Assembly: GCA_020161795.1 (NCBI GenBank)
Contig: JAIUOR010000046.1
Location: forward strand, 20,194 to 84,193
Reading direction: 5' to 3'
Source of the DNA: Actinomycetota bacterium
GTDB lineage: Bacteria > Actinomycetota > Actinomycetes > Propionibacteriales > Propionibacteriaceae
DNA: 64,000 nt
In this document: positions 7,781-16,148 of the stretch, piece after piece
Numbering within the stretch: position 1 is the stretch's first letter
Layout: each line of letters opens with the position of its first letter
Program-made: the position numbers and the translations under genes
Notes under the pieces: generated by a model
The model's input: only the letters and a program-made list of their open reading frames with translations
What the model was told of the DNA's origin: nothing
Databases searched by the model: none

Positions 7781-10522
7781 TCACCACTCGGTGAGGGTCC
7801 AGACCTCGGGCCGCGCCCGGGAACCGTCCACCTCGGCGAAGCTTGCGGCCGACATCTTGAGTTCGGCGAGCGCCTCGTCCTCACGGCCGGCGGCGTGCAG
7901 CAGATCCGCCAGGTGGGAGTGCAGCGCGGCCAGCCGGTGCCGGTCTCCCTGGCGTTCGGCCAGAGCCAGCGCCCGCTGGGCGGCATCGAGCGCGGCGGGG
8001 GCGTCCGAGGCTCGTTGGTGACTGCGGGAGAGGTTGTTGAGCGCTGCGATCTGCAGGTCGAGATCGCCCAGCCGCCGCGCCTGTTCGGCTGCCTCGACGA
8101 GATGGTGACGGGCCCGCTCGTGGTCGCCGGCCGCCTCGGCGAGCAGGCCCAGCACATTGCCGACGCGGGCGAGGGCGGCCCGACCCGGGTCGAGGTGGGC
8201 CGCCTGCTCGGCGGCGCGAGCGGCGGCCAGGGCTTCGGCTTCGTGTCCCTGCCGGTGGTGCACCAGCGCGAGATCGGCCAGCACGCCGGCCAGGCGGCCG
8301 GGATCGTGGTCGGCGAGCAGGTCGCGGGCGGCAGCCAGGTGGGCTTCGGCCAGCGGCCAGTCGCCCAGCCGGTCGTGGATCCCGGCGGTGGTGTGCTCGA
8401 TGGCTGCCAGCCGCGGCGGGTCGGTCTCGGCCAGCGCCGCCGCCTGGTCGAGCGCGACCAGCGCCTCGTCGTAGCGCCCCAGCCGCACCAGGGTCTGGCC
8501 GATCGCCTCGTGCAGGTCAAGCGGCCGATGCCCCAGGCCGAGCGCGGCCCGCAACTGGGCCAGGGCCTCGGCGTGGGCGAACAGCCGGGTGGACTCCGCT
8601 GCCGCGGCGGCGAACCACTGCCCGGCCTCGGCATCCCGTCCGGCCTGCGCCAGGTGGCCGGCCACGGCTCCGGCGGGAGTGGCCAGCGGATCGACCGCGT
8701 GCCGGCGCATCAGCGCCTCGACCACCCTGCCGTGCAGCAGACGGACGCGGGCAAGGCTGGTGCGGGCCAAGGCGGCGTCCCGGACCAGGTCGTGCGGCAG
8801 GTCGTAGCCGGCGGGGTCGTTCCGCTCCACCAGCAGACCGCGGGCTATGGCGTCCTCGATGGCGTCCACCGTCTCGGCCTCGTCGCGGCCACAGGCGAAG
8901 CGCAGCAGGTCCGGATCGGCCACGACGCCGATCACCGCCGCCGCGGCCACCAGCTGCCGGGTGGTGGCGGGTGCGGCGTCCAGCCGGGCCGCGACCAGGT
9001 CGCGGACGCCGGCCGGCCCGGCCAGATCGGCCTCCGGCGAGCCGGCGGCGACATACTCGCGCACCAGCAGTGGGACGCCGCGGGTGCGGCGCAGCACCTC
9101 GGCCGGGTCGAGATCCAGGCCCTCGACCAGGGTGGCGATGGCCGTCAGCCCCAGTGGCGGGACGGTTGCCACCGGGCCGGCCTGCCGGATCGCCTCGGGC
9201 AGCGGTGCGCCCCCGGCGCCCGCGGGCCAGGCGGCCAGCAGCAGCATCCCGGCCGGCGGGCGGCGTGCCAGGTAGCACAGCAGCGAGGCCGAGGGCGCGT
9301 CGAGCAGGTGGGCGTCGTCCACCACCAGCAGCAGGGGACGGACCGGATCGGCCAGCACCCCGATCGCCAGCAGCACCGCCTCGTGCAGCCGGCGCAGGTC
9401 GCCCGGGGTCTGGATGCCGGCGCCCTCCGTCCGGCCGGTCAGTACCGCGAGGGCTTCACCGGCGGCGCCCAGCTCCTCGGCCAGCCGGGGTCGCACCGCG
9501 AGGATCGTCCGGACCAACTCGTTCGCTCCCGCGAAGGCGAGGGGCTGCTCGGCAGCGCGCCCGGCCAGGTGCAGGACGGTCGCCGCGGACTCCCGGCAGC
9601 GCTGCGCGAACTCCAGCACCAGGGCGGTCTTGCCGATCCCCGGCTCCCCGGTGACCCCGAGGCAGCCGCCCGCTCCGGCCGCGGCCTGCCAGGCGACGGC
9701 CACCTGATCGAGCTCCGGTTCTCGTCCGACCAGGGCGGGCAGGGCAGGGGAGCGGGTTGCGGCCGGCGTTGGCTCGGGAGGCGGCTGGACGCGGGCGGCC
9801 GGTGGTTCCAGCTCGCCGGCGCGGATCAGGTCGTGGAGGGCGAGGGTCTGCGGCAGTGGTGGGACGCCGAGCTCGCGGTCGAGCAGCCGCACCAGCGCGC
9901 GATAGGCCCGCAGCGCACCCGGGCGATCGCCGCTCCACGCGGTGACCCGGATCAGATCGGCGTGCGCGGGTTCGGAGAGCGGATCGATCTCGGTGCGGCG
10001 GCGGGCATGGCCCATCGCCGCTGCGAAACCGCCTTCGGCGACCTCGGCCGCCACCAGCCGGCCGAGGGTCTGCGAGAGCTGATCGCGCAGCGCGTCGGCG
10101 GTGGCCAGCTGCCAGTCCTCGAAGGCCGGGCTGTCCCGTACCGAGAAGCCGGCCAGGAAGCCGTCGCCGGCCAGCTCCGCCGCGTGTGCCCAGTCCTTCG
10201 GGTCGTCGCTGCCGGCGAGCTGCCGGAACCGCAGCACGTCGCACTCCACCAGGGCCGGGTCGAGCGCGATGCCGTCCCGGGCGATCAGCAGCGCCGGCCC
10301 GGCGGCACCCGCCACCGACAGGGTGCGGCGCAGGGTGGCGCGGGCGCGGCCGCGCTCCAGCCCTGGCCACAGCCACGCCGCCAGCGCCTCCCGGCTGTGT
10401 TCGCGTCCGGTGACGGCGAGCAGCGCGAGCAGGGCGGTCGCCTTGCGGGTGTCGAAGCCGACCGGCCGGCCCGACCTGATCACCCGCGGCGGACCGAACA
10501 GGGTGAGCTGCAGCCGGTCCAT
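7781..10522 (-). CDS. BTAD/SARP-type transcriptional regulator with ATPase and TPR domains
   Basis: A 913-residue AfsR-like multidomain regulator. Residues about 1-95 form an OmpR-type winged helix, followed by a bacterial transcriptional activation domain to about 245. An NTPase module has Walker A GEPGIGKT and Walker B LLLVVDDAHLLD, and the C-terminal third consists of alanine-rich TPR repeats (for example AALRLGHRPLDLHEAIGQTLV and AALNNLSRSHQRA). Proteins like this integrate nucleotide binding with transcription activation, often of neighbouring genes. GAGGAGG lies just before the ATG at 10522. It is divergent from the RsbU-like operon at 10715, which makes that operon a candidate target. 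Confidence 0.85.
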   Translation of the reverse strand: MDRLQLTLFGPPRVIRSGRPVGFDTRKATALLALLAVTGREHSREALAAWLWPGLERGRARATLRRTLSVAGAAGPALLIARDGIALDPALVECDVLRFRQLAGSDDPKDWAHAAELAGDGFLAGFSVRDSPAFEDWQLATADALRDQLSQTLGRLVAAEVAEGGFAAAMGHARRRTEIDPLSEPAHADLIRVTAWSGDRPGALRAYRALVRLLDRELGVPPLPQTLALHDLIRAGELEPPAARVQPPPEPTPAATRSPALPALVGREPELDQVAVAWQAAAGAGGCLGVTGEPGIGKTALVLEFAQRCRESAATVLHLAGRAAEQPLAFAGANELVRTILAVRPRLAEELGAAGEALAVLTGRTEGAGIQTPGDLRRLHEAVLLAIGVLADPVRPLLLVVDDAHLLDAPSASLLCYLARRPPAGMLLLAAWPAGAGGAPLPEAIRQAGPVATVPPLGLTAIATLVEGLDLDPAEVLRRTRGVPLLVREYVAAGSPEADLAGPAGVRDLVAARLDAAPATTRQLVAAAAVIGVVADPDLLRFACGRDEAETVDAIEDAIARGLLVERNDPAGYDLPHDLVRDAALARTSLARVRLLHGRVVEALMRRHAVDPLATPAGAVAGHLAQAGRDAEAGQWFAAAAAESTRLFAHAEALAQLRAALGLGHRPLDLHEAIGQTLVRLGRYDEALVALDQAAALAETDPPRLAAIEHTTAGIHDRLGDWPLAEAHLAAARDLLADHDPGRLAGVLADLALVHHRQGHEAEALAAARAAEQAAHLDPGRAALARVGNVLGLLAEAAGDHERARHHLVEAAEQARRLGDLDLQIAALNNLSRSHQRASDAPAALDAAQRALALAERQGDRHRLAALHSHLADLLHAAGREDEALAELKMSAASFAEVDGSRARPEVWTLTEW

Positions 10523-10714
10523 CCGTCCTCCTCGTGGGCGTACAAGAACGTAGGTCGCACGCCCACCACCCGACCGTAACGTAGTTGCGTGAGATCAGGC
10601 GTTCCGAATCCGGAGTGCAGCAATTCTTCGTAACGCTTCCGGAATGGGTGGAGGTGAAGGCTGATGCCAGACGCCGGTAGCAGGTGGCGCGGCGTCACCG
10701 GAGAAGGAGGAGAT

Positions 10715-12409
10715 GTGACCGGAACGGTGGGCCTGGGTTCCGAGTTCGTCCTCGACTCCGACGAGACCCGGGACGAGCCCACGCCCGCCGCAGCCGTCGC
10801 GGGACGGACGCCGGCCACTGTCGCCGGTTCGACGCCCGGCCGCGGTCGCCGCTACCGCGGGCGCGGGGCCGAACCCGAGCCGGAGGCGGCCGGCGCGACC
10901 GTCATCGACGTCCGGATCGATCCCGGCGACCCGCTGCTGGTCTTCCTGCAGACCGCGCCCGGCCCGCTGGAGGTCGGTGCGCTGCCGGCCTATTCCCCGG
11001 CGGTGCGCCGGATGAAGGAGCAGGGCGTCGCGATCGTGGTGCCGCTGGTGACCTCGGGCGAAGTCGTCGGCCTGCTCGCCCTCGGCGCGCGGCGCAGCGA
11101 ACGGGGCTACTCCCGCGACGACCGCCGGCTGCTCGACAACCTGGCCCGCTACGCCGCCCCCGCGCTGCGGCTGGGCCAGCTGATGCGCCAGCAGGCCAAA
11201 CAGGCCCGGGAACGGGAGCGCATCGAGCAGGAACTCCAGGTCGCCCAGCTGATCCAGCAGCAGTTCCTGCCCAGCCAGCTGCCTGAGCTCGGCGGGTGGC
11301 ATGTCGCGGCCTGCTACCGTCCGGCCCGGACCGTCGGCGGCGACTTCTACGATCTGATCGAACTCGCCGACGGACGGGTGATGGTGGTGGCCGGCGACGT
11401 CACAGACAAGGGCGTCCCGGCGGCGCTGGTGATGGCCAGCACCCACGCCCTGTTGCGGTCCACCGCGCTGTCGGTGACCGCGCCCGGCGAGGTGCTGCGA
11501 CTGGTCAACGACCTGCTGGTCCCGCAGATCCCGCTGCACATGTTCGTCACCTGCCTGGTGCTGGTGATCGATCCGGCCACCGGACGCACCCAGTTCGCCA
11601 ATGCCGGCCACAACCTGCCCTACCTGCGAGGACGGGCCGGCGTCACCCAACTGGCGGCCCGCGGGATGCCGTTGGGGCTGATGCCGGGCAGCCGCTATGA
11701 CGAGCACGAGACCGTGATCGAGCCCGGCGACCTGGTGCTGCTGTACTCCGACGGCATCACCGAGCAGCACGACGCGAGCGGCGAGATGTTCGGGTTCGGG
11801 CGTACCGAGGCGCTGGTGGCGGCCTCGGCGAACGGCGACGACCTGGTCGATCGCTGCATGGCCGGCCTGGCGGAGTTCGCCGGCGAGGTCGAGCAGGAGG
11901 ACGACATCACCCTGGTGGCGCTGCACCGCGGGATGGGCGAGGCCCGGCACGACACGTTCACCGTGGCCAGCGTGGCAGGGAACGAGCGCGAGGTGATGGA
12001 CCGGGTCGCCGTCCTGGTCGCCCCGGATCTCCCCGCCGATCGGCTGGAGGCCCTGAAGACCGCGGTCTCGGAGACCGCGATGAATGCCATCGAGCACGGC
12101 AACCGGGGCCGTTCCGACCTGCCGGTCGAGGTGGCGGTGCGCCGCACCGCGGAGGCGATCACCGTGGAGGTGAGCGACTTCGGACGCGGCCTGCAGCGCG
12201 AAGCCGACGTGCCCGACCTGGATCTCAAGCTGGCCGGGCTGCAGACGGCGCGGGGCTGGGGGCTGTTCCTGGTGGAGCGGCTGGTCGACCGGGTCGAGGA
12301 CGCGATCGACGGCGACCGGCACATCGTCCGGCTGACCATGCACACCGCGCCCGCTGCGGACGACCAGCCGGACGAGCCAGGCCCGCCGACGGAAGGGAAA
12401 CGACCATGA
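10715..12409 (+). CDS. RsbU/SpoIIE-type PP2C phosphatase with GAF-like and anti-sigma kinase-like domains
   Basis: About 564 residues. A disordered proline/arginine-rich N-terminus (to about 60) precedes a GAF-like segment and a coiled-coil linker (QQAKQARERERIEQEL). The PP2C domain has its metal and core motifs (TVGGDFYD, GDVTDKGVPAALVM, NAGHNLPYL, LLYSDGITE, QEDDITLV). A C-terminal HATPase domain follows with AVSETAMNAIEHGN, DFGRG and WGLFLVERL. The phosphatase should dephosphorylate STAS antagonists, while the ATPase domain resembles RsbW-type kinases that phosphorylate them; carrying both in one chain suggests a self-contained switch. The GTG at 10715 is preceded by AAGGAGGAG; its stop overlaps the next ATG by four bases. 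Confidence 0.88.
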   Translation: MTGTVGLGSEFVLDSDETRDEPTPAAAVAGRTPATVAGSTPGRGRRYRGRGAEPEPEAAGATVIDVRIDPGDPLLVFLQTAPGPLEVGALPAYSPAVRRMKEQGVAIVVPLVTSGEVVGLLALGARRSERGYSRDDRRLLDNLARYAAPALRLGQLMRQQAKQARERERIEQELQVAQLIQQQFLPSQLPELGGWHVAACYRPARTVGGDFYDLIELADGRVMVVAGDVTDKGVPAALVMASTHALLRSTALSVTAPGEVLRLVNDLLVPQIPLHMFVTCLVLVIDPATGRTQFANAGHNLPYLRGRAGVTQLAARGMPLGLMPGSRYDEHETVIEPGDLVLLYSDGITEQHDASGEMFGFGRTEALVAASANGDDLVDRCMAGLAEFAGEVEQEDDITLVALHRGMGEARHDTFTVASVAGNEREVMDRVAVLVAPDLPADRLEALKTAVSETAMNAIEHGNRGRSDLPVEVAVRRTAEAITVEVSDFGRGLQREADVPDLDLKLAGLQTARGWGLFLVERLVDRVEDAIDGDRHIVRLTMHTAPAADDQPDEPGPPTEGKRP

Positions 12410-12723
12410 GCCTGTCCTACGAACTCGACCAGCGCGGCCCGACCGCCATCCTGCGGCTGCGCGGGCAGATCGACCGGGACGCCGTGGGAGTGCTGGACGA
12501 CGCCTATGCGGCCGCCGCCCGGACCGCGGCGACGGTCGTCGAGTTGGACTTCAACGCGGTGGAGTACATCAACTCCACCGGCATCGCCCTCATCGTGGGG
12601 TTGCTCGGCAAGGCTCGCTCGCACGGCCGGGCGGTCCGGGCCAGGGGCCTCACCGATCACTACCAGCACATTTTCGAGATCACCCGGCTGAGCGACTTCA
12701 TCGAAATCGTCCAGCCCGTGTAG
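12406..12723 (+). CDS. STAS-domain anti-sigma factor antagonist (RsbV-like)
   Basis: A 105-residue single STAS domain. The phosphorylatable serine sits in the expected YINSTGIAL loop. When dephosphorylated such proteins bind an anti-sigma kinase and release its partner. The ATG overlaps the phosphatase stop codon, so the two are translationally coupled, and a second STAS gene follows. The substrate relation to the phosphatase domain next door is inferred from this arrangement. Confidence 0.92.
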   Translation: MSLSYELDQRGPTAILRLRGQIDRDAVGVLDDAYAAAARTAATVVELDFNAVEYINSTGIALIVGLLGKARSHGRAVRARGLTDHYQHIFEITRLSDFIEIVQPV

Positions 12724-12743
12724 CCCACCAAGGGGGGAAGACC

Positions 12744-13088
12744 ATGACAGCGACCATGACCGTCACCCGGCTCGCGCCCGGCGTCCTCGCCATCGCGATC
12801 GCGGGCGACCTGACCGCCGCCAGCGAACAGGAACTGATGGCTGCCCATGAACACGCTACCGACGACGGCGCCCAGCTGGTCGTGCTGGATTTCACCGGTC
12901 TGGAGTACATGAACTCCGGCGGAATCGGCATGCTGGTCACCCTGCTGGTGCGCTCCCAACGCCGCCAGCAACGGCTGGTGGCCGTCGGGCTCTCCGACCA
13001 CTATCGCCAGATCTTCGAGCTCACCCGGCTCGACGAGGCGATCGGACTCCATACCGATACGGCAGCGGCGCTCGCGTCGCTGCCGTGA
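12744..13088 (+). CDS. STAS-domain anti-sigma factor antagonist (RsbV-like), second copy
   Basis: A 114-residue STAS domain related to the previous one, with the phospho-serine loop YMNSGGIGML. AAGGGGGG lies a few bases before its ATG. Two antagonists beside one phosphatase/kinase chain could answer different inputs or titrate two kinases. Sequence identity between the two copies is limited, so the duplication is old or the copies were acquired separately. Confidence 0.9.
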   Translation: MTATMTVTRLAPGVLAIAIAGDLTAASEQELMAAHEHATDDGAQLVVLDFTGLEYMNSGGIGMLVTLLVRSQRRQQRLVAVGLSDHYRQIFELTRLDEAIGLHTDTAAALASLP

Positions 13089-13106
13089 GCACCCTCAGGA
13101 GGCATG

Positions 13107-13820
13107 ATGACTACCGACGGGCAGGCGGCGAAGGGCCCGCGCGACGCCGCCAACTGGGCGGCCAACCGGGAACGTCTCGAGGTGAACTCCGACGCGCGCG
13201 AGTACGGCTACAACGTCGACGGGATGCGGGTGGCCGGCCCTCAGCAGGGCTTCGGCAGGCTGTGGCAGCGCACCTTCTGGGTCGATCTCGGTCCGGCCGT
13301 CACACCGCAGGCGCTGATCGCCGATTGGCGAGCCCACTTCGGCGACTTCTGGCCCCGGATGGGACGCTTCCACGGCGCCGTGTCGGGGATAGCGCCCGGA
13401 GACGTCGCGGCCCTCGAGGTCGGCCTGCCGACCGGCACCGGGCCGGCCCTGGCGACCGGGGTGCTGGTGCTGTACGCCGACGACACCTCGTTCAGCTTCA
13501 TGACCCCGGAGGGTCACATGTTCGCCGCGATGATCACCTTCTCGGGAGAGTCCGTCACCACCGGCACCCGTGCCCAGATCCGCATGCTGATCCGCACCTC
13601 GGACCCGTTGTTCGAACTGGGCTGGCCCTTCATCAAGCGCGGCGAGGCGGACTTCTGGAAGGGCACCCTGGCCAATCTGGCCGCCAGCCACGGTGTCGCC
13701 GGCGCGACGGTGGAAGAGGAGACCGAGTGCCTCGACCCCGCCCGGCTGTGGAAGAACTGGCGCAACATCCGCCACAACTCCGGCATCCGCTCGGCCTGGC
13801 ACATCGTCACCTCGCGATGA
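13107..13820 (+). CDS. Conserved protein of unknown function in the RsbU/STAS operon
   Basis: I do not recognise the family. The 237-residue product is soluble, without signal peptide or membrane segment, and rich in tryptophan and phenylalanine (RLWQRTFWVDL, FGDFWPRMGRF). The middle part alternates short beta-strand-like stretches (GVLVLYADDTSFSFMTPEGHMF) in a pattern reminiscent of SRPBCC/START-like ligand-binding folds, though that is only an impression. AGGAGG at 13097-13102 favours the second of two adjacent ATGs (13107). It follows the second STAS gene by 18 bases, and its stop overlaps the start of the relic ORF at 13817. The context suggests an effector or input of the partner-switching module. 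Confidence 0.7.
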   Translation: MTTDGQAAKGPRDAANWAANRERLEVNSDAREYGYNVDGMRVAGPQQGFGRLWQRTFWVDLGPAVTPQALIADWRAHFGDFWPRMGRFHGAVSGIAPGDVAALEVGLPTGTGPALATGVLVLYADDTSFSFMTPEGHMFAAMITFSGESVTTGTRAQIRMLIRTSDPLFELGWPFIKRGEADFWKGTLANLAASHGVAGATVEEETECLDPARLWKNWRNIRHNSGIRSAWHIVTSR

Positions 13821-13891
13821 ACCCGCTGGCCGTGGAGCACACCTTGCAGCCCTCCGCGGCCGGTCTCTGGACGGCCGGAGGCGACCGATGA
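13817..13891 (+). pseudogene. 24-codon relic of the downstream membrane-protein family
   Basis: This micro-ORF starts with an ATGA overlap on the preceding stop and ends with an ATGA overlap on the next gene. Its product (AVEHTLQPSAAGLWTAGGDR after four residues) matches the extreme C-termini of the two following paralogues, AVEQTLQPTSVGLWLGERP and AVQRTLQPSRIGMWVRE. It is best read as the last 20 or so codons of a third tandem copy whose body was deleted. Because both junctions kept in-frame overlaps it is probably still translated and may preserve coupling between its neighbours. Confidence 0.65.
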
Positions 13892-15012
13892 ACCGGCGAG
13901 AAGGGCTGCGTCGCGGGCTGATCTGGGCGACGGTGGTGGGCTTCGTCGCGGTAGGCGTGTTCTCCCTGAGCCGGGGCAATTCCGACTGGGTGAGCTTCGC
14001 CGGCTTCCCGGTGGTGGGGGCGATCATCCTCACCTCCCGGCCGGGTCACGGGGTGGGTCGCTTCCTGGTGGTCGTAGGCCTCTACTGGACGCTGACCGGC
14101 TGGGTGAACCCCGACCTGGCGGCGCTTCCGGCCCACCTGGAGGCGGTCAGCCTGACGCTGCCCTGGCCGGGCTGGATGGCGCTGCCACTGATCGGCCTGC
14201 TGTTTCCCACCGGGCGGATCGAGACCCGGCTGGGCCGGATCCTGGTCCGGTCGCTGGTGCCCTTCGCGGCGCTGTGCACGGTGATCGCTTTGGTCGATCC
14301 CCGGCCACTGCCATCGGGTCGGCCCAACCCGTTCGGTCTGTCGGTCGCGCAGACCGCCGGAGAACTGCTGCTGGGCCCGGTCTTCTTCGTGCCCTTCCTG
14401 GTGGTGATCCTGGGCGTACTGGTCGACCTGCTGGTGCGGCTGAAGGCCAGTTCCGGTCCCCGCCGGCTGCAGTACCGGTGGCTCTTCTTCGGCCTGGCCA
14501 CCGCGATCGCGACGGTCGCCATCGCCGGTGCGGTCAACGCCTATCTGCCCGGGACGATGCTCGCCTGGGCAGTCACCGCGCTGAGCGCGGTCGGGATCAA
14601 CCTGATTCCGGTGTCGATCGCGATCGCGATCACCCGGCATGGGCTCTACGAGATCGGGCGGGTGATCTCCCGCACGGTCTCCTACGCGGTGGTGACGGCA
14701 GCGGCGATCGGCAGCTACGCGGTGGTGGTGACCGCGATCTCGCAACTCTTCGGCGGACAGTCGTCGTTCGCGGTGGCGGCCGCCACGCTGGCCGCGGCGG
14801 CCGTGCTGCTGCCGGCGCTGCGCCTCGCGCAGCGCGTGGTGGATCGCCGCTTCGACCGGGAGCGCTACGACGCCGCGCAGGTGGTGGACGCCTTCGGGAC
14901 GAAGCTACGCGCGACAGTGGAACCTGATCGCACCTCGGATGACCTGGTGGAGGCCGTCGAACAGACCTTGCAGCCCACCAGCGTCGGACTCTGGCTGGGA
15001 GAGCGACCATGA
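13888..15012 (+). CDS. Polytopic membrane protein with conserved RRFDR C-terminal signature, copy 1
   Basis: A 374-residue protein with about ten transmembrane helices. It ends in a cytoplasmic tail containing VVDRRFDRERYDAAQVVDAF and a final TLQP..GLW motif. This tail resembles the linker preceding the kinase domain in a group of actinobacterial sensor proteins, but no kinase domain is present. It overlaps the relic ORF before it and the paralogue after it by four bases each. Function is unknown; the position behind RsbU/STAS genes suggests a membrane sensory or regulatory role. Confidence 0.75.
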   Translation: MNRREGLRRGLIWATVVGFVAVGVFSLSRGNSDWVSFAGFPVVGAIILTSRPGHGVGRFLVVVGLYWTLTGWVNPDLAALPAHLEAVSLTLPWPGWMALPLIGLLFPTGRIETRLGRILVRSLVPFAALCTVIALVDPRPLPSGRPNPFGLSVAQTAGELLLGPVFFVPFLVVILGVLVDLLVRLKASSGPRRLQYRWLFFGLATAIATVAIAGAVNAYLPGTMLAWAVTALSAVGINLIPVSIAIAITRHGLYEIGRVISRTVSYAVVTAAAIGSYAVVVTAISQLFGGQSSFAVAAATLAAAAVLLPALRLAQRVVDRRFDRERYDAAQVVDAFGTKLRATVEPDRTSDDLVEAVEQTLQPTSVGLWLGERP

Positions 15013-16148
15013 GGTGGCTGGCACATCTGTTCGCGGCGCTCAATGTCGGCTGCGTGGTGCTCTACCTCACGGTGCACCGGCCCACTGCCGGCGCCGGTTG
15101 GGCCGATTGGCAGTTCGTGTTCATGCTGATGGTCACCTCGGGGGTCGGTTGGCTGCTGGCTTCCAAGCTGCCGCGCAATCCGCTGGGCTGGATCCTGCTG
15201 GGTTGCGCCGGGGCGTTCGTCATCGGGGTTCCGATGAGCGTCGCGGCCGGCGCCCTGATCGGGACCGTGCCCCAGGTGGCGGCCTGGCTGCTGTGGTACG
15301 GCGGTGACCGGGAGGACTCCTGGGCTTGGCTGCCGCCCCTGACGCTGCTGTTCATTCACTTGCCGCTGCGCTTCCCGGACGGCCGGCTGCCCTCGGCTCG
15401 CTGGCGCTGGTTCCACTGGACTGTGATCGCGCTCACCGGGCTGGCCACCGCGGTGTTCTCGACGATCTCGGTCGAGGTGTACCCCGGTTTGCCCAACCCG
15501 GTGCACTGGCCCTGGCTGGCGGCCAACCCCTGGGTCGTGCTGGTGTTCGGGCTACCGCTGGTGGTTGCCGGCATGGCCGCCATGGGGTCGCTGGTGCAGC
15601 GGTATCGCGGTGCGGGTGGCCTGCAACGCACCCAGATCCGCTGGGTCGCCTGGGCCGGTTGCCTGGTGCTGACGCTCTACGTGGTGACACTCGCTGCGCC
15701 GGAATCGCTTGAGATGCAGGCCTGGACATCGGCGGCGTACGGCCTGATACCGGCGTCGATCGGCATCGCCGTGCTGCGGTTCCGGCTCTACGAGATCGAC
15801 CGGGTGATCTCCCGGACTGTCTCCTACGCCCTGGTGACGGGCGTCGTGATCGGTGTGTACGCGCTCACGGTGACCGCCATCTCGCAGCTCCTTCCGGGCC
15901 AGTCGTCGCTGGCTGTCGCGGCGGCCACGCTCGCTGCCGCCATGCTGTTCCTGCCGGTGCTGCGCCGCATCCAGCGGGTCGTGGACCGGCGGTTCGACCG
16001 GGAGCACTTCGACGCCGAGCGGACGGTGGACGCCTTCGGCGAGCAGTTGCGCACCGGGCTCGATCCGACGCAGGCCTCGCAGGAACTGGTGGCGGCTGTG
16101 CAACGGACGCTTCAGCCGTCCAGAATTGGGATGTGGGTGCGCGAGTGA
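15009..16148 (+). CDS. Polytopic membrane protein with conserved RRFDR C-terminal signature, copy 2
   Basis: A 379-residue paralogue of the preceding protein. The N-terminal half has diverged, while the last 130 residues are closely similar: RVISRTVSYALVTG, then AVAAATLAAAMLFLPVL, VVDRRFDREHFDAERTVDAF and a terminal TLQPSRIGMWVRE. About ten membrane helices are predicted by eye. Its ATG overlaps copy 1's stop, and its own stop overlaps the GTG of the oxidoreductase gene. Conservation focused on the cytoplasmic tail suggests that this part carries the shared function. Confidence 0.75.
   Translation: MRWLAHLFAALNVGCVVLYLTVHRPTAGAGWADWQFVFMLMVTSGVGWLLASKLPRNPLGWILLGCAGAFVIGVPMSVAAGALIGTVPQVAAWLLWYGGDREDSWAWLPPLTLLFIHLPLRFPDGRLPSARWRWFHWTVIALTGLATAVFSTISVEVYPGLPNPVHWPWLAANPWVVLVFGLPLVVAGMAAMGSLVQRYRGAGGLQRTQIRWVAWAGCLVLTLYVVTLAAPESLEMQAWTSAAYGLIPASIGIAVLRFRLYEIDRVISRTVSYALVTGVVIGVYALTVTAISQLLPGQSSLAVAAATLAAAMLFLPVLRRIQRVVDRRFDREHFDAERTVDAFGEQLRTGLDPTQASQELVAAVQRTLQPSRIGMWVRE

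Noticed and set aside
7895..10579. A long plus-strand frame antisense to the BTAD regulator
   Set aside because: Its translation is glutamine/glycine-rich shadow sequence. The minus strand has Walker motifs, TPRs and a ribosome site.
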